From positions 1 to 14,059 of the forward strand of contig JANLPB010000237.1 in NCBI GenBank assembly GCA_031366885.1: a DNA stretch of 14,059 bases. Reading direction: 5' to 3'. Under the pieces are notes generated by a model. It was not told the DNA's origin and ran no database searches. It worked only from the letters and a program-made list of their open reading frames with translations. This document shows positions 5,476 through 12,086 of this stretch, piece by piece (positions within the stretch are counted from its first letter, which is position 1; the number at the start of each line of letters is the position of its first letter). The stretch is from UBA668 sp031366885 (lineage in GTDB: Bacteria > Actinomycetota > Acidimicrobiia > Acidimicrobiales > Ilumatobacteraceae). The position numbers and the translations under genes are program-made.

Positions 5476-6540
5476 ATGGACGGCTCGCTTCCTCATCGCA
5501 CCGCAATCTCCGCGGCGTGGAGGGGTTACAGCGATCAGCGGATCATCGTCGCTGTCGATGAAGTCAGCGCCAACGTCTCCACCAACCGCGTCTATCGACT
5601 GCATCTCGACGATGGCACCACGGTCATTGGCAAGGTCAGTTCTTACGGCTCGTACTTTCTCTTCTACGAAGACCACGACCGCCTCAATCGCTGCGCGACG
5701 CTGCTCGAGGGCACCCGCTTCAGCGGCATGCTTGCCGAAGTGTGGCGACGCGAGGACGGCCGCATCTTCACCTGGTACGACCAGAAGATGTGGGCCGTGT
5801 TCTACGACGACGTGCCACGCCGAGAGAACTTGCCCCGCATCTTGTCGGTCGACCAGGTCCACAATCTCGGGCGAGAGATAGCGGAGTTCCACCTCGCCTG
5901 TACCGATCTGGCGCCGAAGATTCCCGCCGGATCCAAAACCGTGAAAAGCGACGCAATTCACCTGCTCGACTTGTTGGAGAGCCCATTCGCTCCACGCAAC
6001 TTCGAGCTTCCGCCCGAGTCGATTGGCGTGCTGTGGAAGCACACGCATCGCTTTCTCGAGCGACTGATCGAGGTCGGCTACGACGAGTGGCCCAAGATCC
6101 CTGTCCTCATCGATTGGAACCTGGGCAACTTCTCCGTCGCCGCCGACCCGACCGCCCCAAATGGCTCGTTTCGGTTGTTCAGCCGGTGGGACTACGACTG
6201 GTTCCGCATCGAACCGCGTGTTCTCGATTTCTACTTCCTCTCTCGCGTCTCCAGCAGCACCGGTGACCGCACACGCTTCACCTACGGTCCACACACGTTG
6301 GTCGAGCCGACCTTCTTGGAGTTTCTGCGGTCGTATCGCAGGGTGTTCCCGATGTCGGACGAGGAAGTTATGTTCCTTCCCGAGGCGTATCGCTTCTTCA
6401 TCCTCAACTACGTCGTGCGCGAGGGTGCGCGCTTCTTTCGCCCCGACTTCTGCACCACGTTCCGTCGCGACGCGGTACGCAGCTACCTGCCCGCGCTCGA
6501 CACACTCGATACCACCCCCCTACTGTCCACCGCCCGATGA
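5476..6540 (+). CDS. Aminoglycoside-phosphotransferase-fold (APH-like) kinase of unknown substrate
   Basis: 354 residues from the ATG at 5476 (9 nt longer if the ATG at 5467 is used). The N-lobe has GTTVIGKVSSYG, where K53 is the likely ATP-binding lysine. The catalytic loop is PVLIDWNLGNF: D213 and N218 keep the Asp-x4-Asn spacing of APH/choline-kinase proteins, but the usual His two residues before Asp is Leu. The metal-binding acidic segment follows as SRWDYDWFRIEPRVLDFYFL (D239 or D241), in place of the family's ID-W/F-E motif. The substrate may be an alcohol or amino-alcohol; antibiotic resistance should not be assumed. Many Phe, Tyr and Trp residues in the C-lobe suggest a hydrophobic pocket. 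Its stop overlaps the next start (ATGA), implying translational coupling to the GNAT-like gene and then ribokinase. Confidence 0.7.
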   Translation: MDGSLPHRTAISAAWRGYSDQRIIVAVDEVSANVSTNRVYRLHLDDGTTVIGKVSSYGSYFLFYEDHDRLNRCATLLEGTRFSGMLAEVWRREDGRIFTWYDQKMWAVFYDDVPRRENLPRILSVDQVHNLGREIAEFHLACTDLAPKIPAGSKTVKSDAIHLLDLLESPFAPRNFELPPESIGVLWKHTHRFLERLIEVGYDEWPKIPVLIDWNLGNFSVAADPTAPNGSFRLFSRWDYDWFRIEPRVLDFYFLSRVSSSTGDRTRFTYGPHTLVEPTFLEFLRSYRRVFPMSDEEVMFLPEAYRFFILNYVVREGARFFRPDFCTTFRRDAVRSYLPALDTLDTTPLLSTAR

Positions 6541-7097
6541 CCGACTGGCTGCCAGAGTCGCTACCGACCCACGTGGACGTCGACGGGCTGACGTTCGTCC
6601 CTCTGACCCCGTTGCTCGTCGAGCCGGACTACGCCGCGGTGATGCGTGACATACCGATGCTGCGCGCCTGGAGCGGTCAGGACTGGCCCACGGCAACGTT
6701 CCCCATCGAGTCGAATCTGGAGGATCTGATTCGCCACAATCGTGAGCAAGCGGAGCGGGTGGCACTCACCTACAGCGTGCTCGTCGAGGCAACCGTGCAG
6801 GGCTGCGTGTACGTGCAACCCCTCACCGCTGCGTTGCGCGAACGAAACCTTGCACCCGATCTGGTCGAAGCCGGCACGGACGACGTAGTCGTACGCGGGT
6901 GGTTGCATGACCGGCCCGCCGCTGACCTGATCAGGGCGTGCATGGGGTGGTTGGGTCGCGCCCCATTTGAGTTTCCGCGGTTGTGGTGGCAGACCAACTC
7001 TCTTTGCCCGGAGCAACTCGACGCGTGTAACGAACTTGGCCTGCTGGAGTCGCGTCGTATCGCGGTCGGCGACCGGATATGGGAGCTCAGGTCATGA
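6537..7097 (+). CDS. GNAT-like (N-acetyltransferase fold) protein, degenerate
   Basis: 186 residues. The body resembles actinobacterial GNAT-fold proteins: FVPLTPLLVEPDYAAVMRDI, LRAWSGQDWP, a strand pair at ALTYSVLVEATVQGCVYVQPL (77-96), a following strand VVVRGWLHDR, and a final QLDACNELGLLESRRI resembling the C-terminal GNAT helix-strand. The acetyl-CoA pyrophosphate loop (Arg/Gln-x-x-Gly-x-Gly/Ala) expected after the fourth strand is not recognisable. The protein may therefore not be an active acetyltransferase. The start overlaps the kinase stop by 4 nt and its own stop overlaps the ribokinase start by 4 nt, so the three proteins are likely made in step. Alternative reading: a conserved hypothetical with only fold-level similarity. 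Confidence 0.65.
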   Translation: MTDWLPESLPTHVDVDGLTFVPLTPLLVEPDYAAVMRDIPMLRAWSGQDWPTATFPIESNLEDLIRHNREQAERVALTYSVLVEATVQGCVYVQPLTAALRERNLAPDLVEAGTDDVVVRGWLHDRPAADLIRACMGWLGRAPFEFPRLWWQTNSLCPEQLDACNELGLLESRRIAVGDRIWELRS

Positions 7098-7954
7098 CGT
7101 TCGACGTGTGCGTGGTGGGCAGTGCCAATCTGGATCTGGTCGCCACTGTTGACCGACTGCCTGGGCCCGGTGAGACTGTCCCGGGCGGCACCTTCGCTGA
7201 GTTCCCGGGCGGCAAGGGGTTGAATCAGGCGGTCGCCGCCGCCCGCACAGGTGCATCGGTTGCGTTCGTCGGCGCACTCGGGGACGACGCCGCAGGGGCG
7301 ACACTGCGAACCGTGATGGCCGACGACGGCATCGACTCATCGCACGTCACGACGGCGTCGGTGGCCACCGGGCGGGCGCTCATCGGCGTTGCCGCCACGG
7401 GAGAGAACTCGATCATCGTGGTAGCCGGGGCCAATGGCACGGTCAGCGCCATCGACCTGCCGGCCGCGAGGGTGGTGCTGACGCAGTTGGAGGTGCCGGT
7501 GCCCGCAGTGCTCCGAGCCCTGACAGCCGGCCGCAACTCAGGAGCAATCACCGTCTTGAACCCAGCCCCGGTGCAGCGGCTGGATCCCAGTGTCTTCGCG
7601 CTGTGCGACATCGTGGTTCCCAACGAACACGAGGTGGAGTTGCTCGGTGGCGTCGCACACCTACTGGCGTCGGGCGCCGGAGCCGTCGTCGTCACCATGG
7701 GCAGCCGTGGCGCGGTGCTCCACACGCGTGACGCTGTCACCCACATCGAGCCGTTCTCGGTAATGCCCGTCGATACCACCGGTGCGGGCGACACGTTCAC
7801 CGGTTCATTGTCCGCCCGGCTGGCTGCCGGTGACAACCTGACCACCGCACTTCGGTACGCGTCGGCCGCTGGAGCGCTGTGCACCACGACGCCCGGTGCC
7901 GTTCCCTCGATTCCCCGGCGAGCGGCAGTCGAGCGACTGCTCAACGCAGGGTGA
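7094..7954 (+). CDS. rbsK: Ribokinase-like PfkB-family carbohydrate kinase
   Basis: 286 residues from the ATG at 7094, chosen because it overlaps the preceding stop as ATGA; an in-frame ATG at 7079 is less likely. The N-terminal ribokinase pattern is present: VCVVGSANLDLVATVDRLPGPGETV, then the first PfkB signature FPGGKGLNQAVAAARTGA (38-55). The second signature is PVDTTGAGDTFTGSL (226-239), with catalytic base D233 and its anion hole. NPAPVQRLDPSVF and VVPNEHEVELL match ribokinase more than fructokinase or adenosine kinase. The expected reaction is ATP-dependent phosphorylation of D-ribose (or a related sugar) to the 5-phosphate, in the cytosol. No ribose transporter or isomerase gene is nearby, so it may serve salvage or another pentose. 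The 3' end overlaps the convergent prmA gene by 14 bp. Confidence 0.9.
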   Translation: MTFDVCVVGSANLDLVATVDRLPGPGETVPGGTFAEFPGGKGLNQAVAAARTGASVAFVGALGDDAAGATLRTVMADDGIDSSHVTTASVATGRALIGVAATGENSIIVVAGANGTVSAIDLPAARVVLTQLEVPVPAVLRALTAGRNSGAITVLNPAPVQRLDPSVFALCDIVVPNEHEVELLGGVAHLLASGAGAVVVTMGSRGAVLHTRDAVTHIEPFSVMPVDTTGAGDTFTGSLSARLAAGDNLTTALRYASAAGALCTTTPGAVPSIPRRAAVERLLNAG

Positions 7955-8741
7955 CCGCCGACCAACCATCCATCTCGTCGGACGTCACGACTTTCAAGGG
8001 TGCCAGAGCGTTCAGCACATGGTCATGCGCCGAAGTGAGTATCCCACTGATCACCAGCGCTCCACCCGGCGCAAGAACACGCTGAAGGTCAGCCGCCATC
8101 GCAACGAGAGTCGGGGCGAGGATGTTGGCGACTACGAGATCGAAGTCGCCCTCGATATCGGCGAGGTCGGTGGTACTGATCTCGACACGGCTCGCCACCC
8201 CGTTTGCGACCGCGTTCGCACGACCGACCGGGACGGCTGCTGGAGCAATGTCGATACCGACTGCACTGCCGGCACCGACGACGCAGGCACCGATGGCGAG
8301 CACCCCGGACCCGCACCCCACGTCCAGCACGGTGCACCCAGGTTGAACCAGCCGCCGCACCGCCCGCAGCGACAGGATCGTCGTGGGGTGATCGCCCATG
8401 CCGAAGGTGGCGCCGGGCTCGATGCGCAACACGGTTACGCCAGCCGACGGCTCGAACGGTATCCACGCAGGGCACACCACGAAATCCGGAGCTACCCATA
8501 CCGGCGCCGCGAACTGGCGCCATGTGTCGGCAACAGCCTCGTCCACTTCGACGAATCGAAATGGCCACGGCTGCGGAAGCGAGACATCGCTCTCACCGGC
8601 TTCGTCGCCGAGCGAGGTCCACAGTTCAACAGTGCCTTCGTCGCTCGTGCGTTCCTCGATCGCGACGACCCCGAGCCCCCACAACGCGTCACTGACCAGC
8701 TCGACCTCGTCCTCGCTGACAGTGACCACCAGTTGGCGCAT
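7941..8741 (-). CDS. prmA: Ribosomal protein L11 methyltransferase
   Basis: 266 residues from the ATG at 8741, slightly shorter than E. coli PrmA (293). The N-terminal substrate-recognition domain runs to about residue 95. The linker and catalytic domain show the family block GVTVLRIEPGATFGMGDHPTT (101-121, two parts), the SAM-binding motif TVLDVGCGSGVLAIGA (137-152), the acidic motif II GIDIAPAAV, and NILAPTL (206-212), which replaces the NPPY catalytic motif. The enzyme uses S-adenosylmethionine to methylate the N-terminus and lysine side chains of ribosomal protein L11. Reading frames extending to 9149 are artefacts crossing the upstream gene. The start overlaps the upstream stop as TGATG, so it is translated from the same mRNA as the hexapeptide-repeat protein. 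Confidence 0.92.
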   Translation of the reverse strand: MRQLVVTVSEDEVELVSDALWGLGVVAIEERTSDEGTVELWTSLGDEAGESDVSLPQPWPFRFVEVDEAVADTWRQFAAPVWVAPDFVVCPAWIPFEPSAGVTVLRIEPGATFGMGDHPTTILSLRAVRRLVQPGCTVLDVGCGSGVLAIGACVVGAGSAVGIDIAPAAVPVGRANAVANGVASRVEISTTDLADIEGDFDLVVANILAPTLVAMAADLQRVLAPGGALVISGILTSAHDHVLNALAPLKVVTSDEMDGWSAVTLR

Positions 8742-9259
8742 CAGTCGAGCCGCCGCATGTCCAACTTGTAGCGCGCCGCACGCGCAACATAGGAGGCGAC
8801 GCCCATGTCGATGTCGCTCTGGCGGGCTCGACCACTTTTGATCACCGCCGGCGTCCCCACTGCCAACGAGCCGCTGGGGACCTCGGTGTCGTTGAGCACT
8901 ACTGCGTTGGCGGCGACGATGGCACCTGTACGCACCATCACACGATGCAGCACGATGCTGCCGTTCCCGACCAAACAGCCCGACTCGATGGTGCACGCCT
9001 CGAGGTGCACCATGTGGCCAATGACGCAATCGTCGCCGACGACGGTGGGGCGCTCGGGCGTGGTGTGCAGCACGCAGTTGTCTTGCACGCTGGTGCGAGC
9101 CCCGATGGTGATGTACCCGTCGTCCCCACGCAGTACCGCACCGGGCCAAATGGAACTGAACGGCCCGATGTGGACATCGCCGATGATGACGGCCTCGGGG
9201 TGCACGAAGGCATCGGGATGGATGTTGGGAACGAGGTCGCCGAGCGCGTAAATGGGCAC
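8741..9259 (-). CDS. Gamma-carbonic-anhydrase-like left-handed beta-helix protein
   Basis: 172 residues from a GTG at 9259 giving (V/M)PIYALGDLVPNI, the usual start of this family. A TACTCT box 6 nt upstream supports it. An alternative GTG lies at 9283. Hexapeptide repeats run from about residue 12 to 140 (AFVHPEAVIIGDVHIGPFSSIWPGAVLRGD and on, then TIGARTSVQDNCVLH, VIGHMVH, LVGNGSIVLH, IVAANAVV). A C-terminal helix ends the protein (about 146-170). H65 and H82 align with the first two zinc histidines of CamH/YrdA-type proteins. At the third position, where YrdA has the His of LHGC, this protein has E87 in HLEAC, with a His two residues earlier (H85). Trimeric assembly is expected. Carbonic anhydrase activity is uncertain; a scaffold or acyl-related role is possible. 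It is cotranscribed with prmA. Confidence 0.85.
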   Translation of the reverse strand: MPIYALGDLVPNIHPDAFVHPEAVIIGDVHIGPFSSIWPGAVLRGDDGYITIGARTSVQDNCVLHTTPERPTVVGDDCVIGHMVHLEACTIESGCLVGNGSIVLHRVMVRTGAIVAANAVVLNDTEVPSGSLAVGTPAVIKSGRARQSDIDMGVASYVARAARYKLDMRRLD

Positions 9260-9265
9260 GTCGCG

Positions 9266-9271
9266 AGAGTA
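9266..9271 (-). promoter_or_regulatory. -10 box (TACTCT) of the gamma-CA-like gene, leaderless
   Basis: On the minus strand TACTCT is followed by 6 nt and GTG at 9259. It supports the GTG at 9259 over the one at 9283. Confidence 0.4.
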
Positions 9272-9311
9272 CCGATCCGTCACGGCGTGAAGCGAAGTGC
9301 CATGAAGCAGA

Positions 9312-9317
9312 TACCGT
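9312..9317 (+). promoter_or_regulatory. -10 box (TACCGT) of the DRP/RGD-rich protein gene, leaderless
   Basis: TACCGT is followed by 8 nt and ATG at 9326. Together with the divergent TACTCT box it packs two start-proximal promoters into a 66-nt intergenic gap. It supports 9326 over the in-frame ATG at 9302. Confidence 0.35.
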
Positions 9318-9325
9318 GGACGCCT

Positions 9326-10810
9326 ATGTCCCGCAGGATCGAAATCGAGCTCACTAGCGCGCGCCCAGACGGCACGTGGACGTGGCGAGCCGCAGGTGCC
9401 CAGAAACCCAAAGGTGTGCTTGATGGCGCGCTGCTTCCCGAGGGCGCCGGCATCGGCATGATCCTGAAGGCCGACGCCGAAACAGAGATGGACGGCACCA
9501 GCATCCTCTCCGTCAGCCAGGGCAAGGCGAAGGCCGAGAAGGCCGGCGTGCTCGAAATGATCAGCAGCGACAAGCCGTTCGAAGCAGTGATCGAGACGAA
9601 AGCTCGTCGCGACCGCGGCGACCGTCCAGCCGGCGACCGCGACCGCGGCGATCGTCCGCGTCGCGATAATGACCGCCCAGGTGGCCCCCGCCGCGACCGC
9701 CCCGCAGGTGGTCCCGGTGGCGACCGTGAGCGCGGCCCGCGCCCAGCCGGCGACCGCCCAGGTGGCCCTCGCCCAGACCGTGGCCCTCGTCCCGGCGGCG
9801 ACCGCCCACAGGGGCGTCCTCGCTTCGAGGCACCACCCGAACTGCCGCAGCGCCCCAAGGCGAAGCGCCTCAAGCCGGGCCGCAAGCACCGCAGCGCGGT
9901 GTTGGCAGAGCTGCCCGAGGCGCAGCGTGCAGTTGCCGAACGAGTGCTGCAAGGCGGCGTCCCCGCCGTTCGTCAGGCCGTCAGCGAACAAAACGCCCGC
10001 TTGAAGTCCGAAGGCAAAGAGGAAATTCCGGCCGCCGGCCTGTTGGCCATCGCCGAGCAACTGCAGCCCAAACTGCGCGTGGCCGAATGGCTCGACCGTG
10101 CCGATGCTGCGCTCGCCGACCTCGAGGATCTCGACTTGCGCGACCTGCGCAGCGTTGTTGCGTCCGGTGAAGACCCGATCGTTGCTCGTGACGAAACCAC
10201 TCGCGAGATCTCGGCCAAGCTGAAGGAAGCTCTTGTCGCCAAGCAGGACAAGGAACTCAGCCTGTGGTTCGGCGACATCGATGCTGCGATGGGCGTGGGC
10301 CGCGTCGTGCGTGCCCTGAAGCTCTCCTCGCAGCCGCCGAAGGCAGGCGTTCGTTTCCCGACCGATTTGGCTGGCAAGTTGGCTGCTGCGACCACCGGCA
10401 ACCTCACCGCCGAGGCGATGCCCGACCGCTGGGTGGCCGTGCTCGAGGCGGTCGCCTTCAGCCCCATTCGTGCACTGGTTCAGCCCACCGAGAAGCCGAC
10501 GCAGGTGAACGACGAATTGCTGGCCACGGTCAAGCGCGTTGGTCCGCTGTTACCGCAGATCGCCGCGCTGTTCGGTATCGATGTCGACGCCAAGGCCCAG
10601 CCCAAGCCGCTGCGTCCGACGCGTCCCGGCGCCCCTGTCAAGAAGGCAGCACCCAAGCCGCCGACTCCCCCGGCGGCCAAGAAGTCCGCACCCAAGCCAC
10701 CGGCTGAGGCCGCACCGACCAGCGATGACGTTGCTGAGGCACCCGCTGAGGTCAAATCGGTAGTCGAGGCTCCGGTCGAGGTCGCTGAGGCTCCGGTCGA
10801 CGAGGCCTGA
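9326..10810 (+). CDS. Protein of unknown function: small beta domain, Arg/Gly/Asp/Pro-rich tract, helical domain, acidic Pro/Ala tail
   Basis: 494 residues from the ATG at 9326. I do not recognise a named family. Residues 1-80 look like a compact beta domain (RRIEIELTSARPDGTWTWRA, then GAQKPKGVLDGALLPEGAGIG). Residues 94-166 are a low-complexity tract built from DRGDRP, GDRPGGPRP and similar units, strongly basic and disordered, resembling RGG-type RNA-binding tracts in actinobacterial RNase E and Rho. Residues about 185-425 are mainly helical (for example QRAVAERVLQGGVPAVRQAV and WFGDIDAAMGVGRVVRALKL). Residues 426-494 are Pro/Ala/Lys repeats (KPPTPPAAKKSAPKPP) ending in acidic AEAPVE repeats. 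No membrane segment or signal peptide is seen. The layout suggests a cytosolic nucleic-acid-associated protein; that is inference. In-frame extension to 8945 overlaps the opposite gene and is spurious. Confidence 0.85.
   Translation: MSRRIEIELTSARPDGTWTWRAAGAQKPKGVLDGALLPEGAGIGMILKADAETEMDGTSILSVSQGKAKAEKAGVLEMISSDKPFEAVIETKARRDRGDRPAGDRDRGDRPRRDNDRPGGPRRDRPAGGPGGDRERGPRPAGDRPGGPRPDRGPRPGGDRPQGRPRFEAPPELPQRPKAKRLKPGRKHRSAVLAELPEAQRAVAERVLQGGVPAVRQAVSEQNARLKSEGKEEIPAAGLLAIAEQLQPKLRVAEWLDRADAALADLEDLDLRDLRSVVASGEDPIVARDETTREISAKLKEALVAKQDKELSLWFGDIDAAMGVGRVVRALKLSSQPPKAGVRFPTDLAGKLAAATTGNLTAEAMPDRWVAVLEAVAFSPIRALVQPTEKPTQVNDELLATVKRVGPLLPQIAALFGIDVDAKAQPKPLRPTRPGAPVKKAAPKPPTPPAAKKSAPKPPAEAAPTSDDVAEAPAEVKSVVEAPVEVAEAPVDEA
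9609..9815 (+). repeat. Degenerate repeat tract encoding DRGDRP/GDRPGGPRP units
   Basis: Direct repeats include GACCGCGGCG at 9611-9620 and 9641-9650 (period 30) and GACCGCCCAGGTGGCCC at 9671-9687 and 9752-9768 (period 81). All unit lengths are multiples of three, so expansion or contraction would keep the frame. The tract encodes the disordered basic segment of the surrounding gene. Confidence 0.7.
10766..10800 (+). repeat. 14-bp direct repeat in the 3' end of the DRP/RGD-rich gene
   Basis: GAGGCTCCGGTCGA occurs at 10766-10779 and 10787-10800, 21 nt apart and in frame. It encodes the repeated EAPVE/EAPVD of the acidic tail. Confidence 0.7.
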
Positions 10811-10842
10811 TCGCCGGTTCGGCGCTGACGGCGTCGCACACC

Positions 10843-10848
10843 TACAGT
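10843..10848 (+). promoter_or_regulatory. -10 box (TACAGT) of the enoyl-CoA hydratase gene, leaderless
   Basis: TACAGT is followed by 7 nt and ATG at 10856. There is no Shine-Dalgarno in between (CGGACCC). Confidence 0.4.
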
Positions 10849-10855
10849 CGGACCC

Positions 10856-11641
10856 ATGTCCGACATTGTGAAGTACGAAGTCCATGGTCGAATCGCGCTC
10901 ATCACGCTGAACCGTCCCGAGGCACGCAACGCCGTCAACGGCGACGTGGCGCAGGGCGTGGAGGCAGCGATCGACCAGATGGAGGCCGACGCGGACATCT
11001 GGGTCGGCATCATCACCGCCAACACCGAGGGCCAGGAGCGCCCGGTCTTCTGCGCGGGCGCCGACCTGAAGGCCATCAACTCTGGCAACGCTGCTGGTCT
11101 CAACACCAAGCGCGGCGGTTTTGCGGGCTTCGCGTACCGCGACCGCACCAAGCCGGTGATCGTCGCCGTCGACGGTCTGGCAACTGCCGGTGGCTGCGAG
11201 ATCGTGCTGGCCGCCGACCTGGTAGTCGCCACTACCCGGAGCGCCTTCGGCCTCGCCGAAGTGAAGCGCAACCTCATCGCCGGGGCGGGCGGCCTGTTCC
11301 GCCTACCCCGCGCCATCGGCCAGGCAGCCGCGATGGAGGCCATCCTCACCGGTGAGCCGATCCCTGCCGCCCGGGCCTATGAGCTGGGCCTCATCAGCCG
11401 ACTGGTCGAGCCGGGCAAGGCCGTAGAAGAAGCGATGGCACTCGCTGGCAAGATCACCGAGTCCGCTCCCCTGGCCGTGTGGGCCAGCCGCAAGGTCGTG
11501 CTCGCGTCGGCGTACAGCGACGACGAGACCTTGAAGCGGATGACCAACGAGGAGTTCGCCAAGGTGATGGGCTCAGAGGACACCAAGGAAGGCCTCACCG
11601 CCTTCATCGAAAAGCGCGCCCCAAATTGGCAGGGCAAGTAG
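10856..11641 (+). CDS. Enoyl-CoA hydratase/isomerase (crotonase) family protein
   Basis: 261 residues, the typical length. The opening IALITLNRPEARNAVN is the usual crotonase start. The first oxyanion-hole loop is FCAGADLKAI (65-74) and the second is ATAGGCEIVLAAD (109-121). Both catalytic glutamates of true hydratases are present: E115 (GGCE, equivalent to Glu144 of rat enoyl-CoA hydratase) and E135 (GLAEVK, equivalent to Glu164). They are followed by IAGAGGLFRLPRAIG. The protein is therefore competent to hydrate 2-enoyl-CoA in fatty-acid or amino-acid breakdown, though chain-length preference cannot be read. No other beta-oxidation gene is in the window. It meets the next gene convergently with only 4 nt between stop codons. 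Confidence 0.92.
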   Translation: MSDIVKYEVHGRIALITLNRPEARNAVNGDVAQGVEAAIDQMEADADIWVGIITANTEGQERPVFCAGADLKAINSGNAAGLNTKRGGFAGFAYRDRTKPVIVAVDGLATAGGCEIVLAADLVVATTRSAFGLAEVKRNLIAGAGGLFRLPRAIGQAAAMEAILTGEPIPAARAYELGLISRLVEPGKAVEEAMALAGKITESAPLAVWASRKVVLASAYSDDETLKRMTNEEFAKVMGSEDTKEGLTAFIEKRAPNWQGK

Positions 11642-11645
11642 ACGT

Positions 11646-12086
11646 TTACAGCGCGGTCGAAACGGTGATTTTGCGGGCTTTGATGCCGGCTCGCTCGTAG
11701 AGGTTTTTGGTCTGTCGGTCGCCGGGCAGTGCGGTGCCTTCCAGCACTGTGCAGCCCTGCGACCGCGCGGCCTCGATCGCCGCTTCCAGCAGCCAGTCGC
11801 CGAACCCCACCTCGCGTGCCTCGGGGTGCACGAAGACCTGCATCACCTCGGCGGCTGTGCGCGCCACGTGCATCTGTAGGTAACCGACTACGACCTCATC
11901 GATTGTGGCCACCCACACGTACTGGCCAGCAGCGTGCGCGAGCGTTGCCCAGTCCCCCACTGCTGGCCGCTCGGCCAGGTGCGCTGGCCCACCACGCTGC
12001 TCCACAAGGACAGTGCGAGCCTCGGTCTCCAATGTGGCCACCTGCGACGCGTCCGTATCGGCGAAGGCACGCACTGCCTGGTCCAT
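11646..12086 (-). CDS. GNAT family N-acetyltransferase
   Basis: 146 residues, a compact single-domain GNAT. The central strand is VWVATIDEVVVGYLQMHV (57-74). Motif A is VMQVFVHPEAREVGFGDWLLEAAI (81-104), with the acetyl-CoA pyrophosphate loop R91-x-x-G94-x-G96. Motif B is NLYERAGIKARKI near the C-terminus, with the usual Tyr (Y130). Small-molecule or protein N-acetylation is expected; the substrate is unknown. Its ATG overlaps the stop of the phasin-like gene as TGATG, so it is the last gene of a three-gene minus-strand operon. Confidence 0.85.
   Translation of the reverse strand: MDQAVRAFADTDASQVATLETEARTVLVEQRGGPAHLAERPAVGDWATLAHAAGQYVWVATIDEVVVGYLQMHVARTAAEVMQVFVHPEAREVGFGDWLLEAAIEAARSQGCTVLEGTALPGDRQTKNLYERAGIKARKITVSTAL

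Noticed and set aside
5476..7097. Aminoglycoside-resistance island (APH-like kinase plus acetyltransferase)
   Set aside because: Only the folds match. The catalytic motif is altered, the GNAT lacks a clear CoA loop, and there is no mobile element or shift in base composition.
8742..9149. N-terminal extension of prmA to 9149
   Set aside because: The extra residues overlap the gamma-CA-like gene in another frame. The true start at 8741 overlaps that gene's stop as TGATG.
8945..9325. N-terminal extension of the DRP/RGD-rich frame
   Set aside because: It lies opposite the gamma-CA-like gene and is not protein-like. The leaderless box supports 9326.
9260..10060. N-terminal extension of the gamma-CA-like frame to 10060
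   Set aside because: It is the antisense of the Arg/Gly-rich tract and reads as Ala/Gly/Arg repeats. The family start motif is at 9259.
10812..10824. CGCCG-GTT-CGGCG hairpin after the DRP/RGD gene stop as a terminator
   Set aside because: The stem is only 5 bp and no T-run follows. It could arise by chance in GC-rich DNA.
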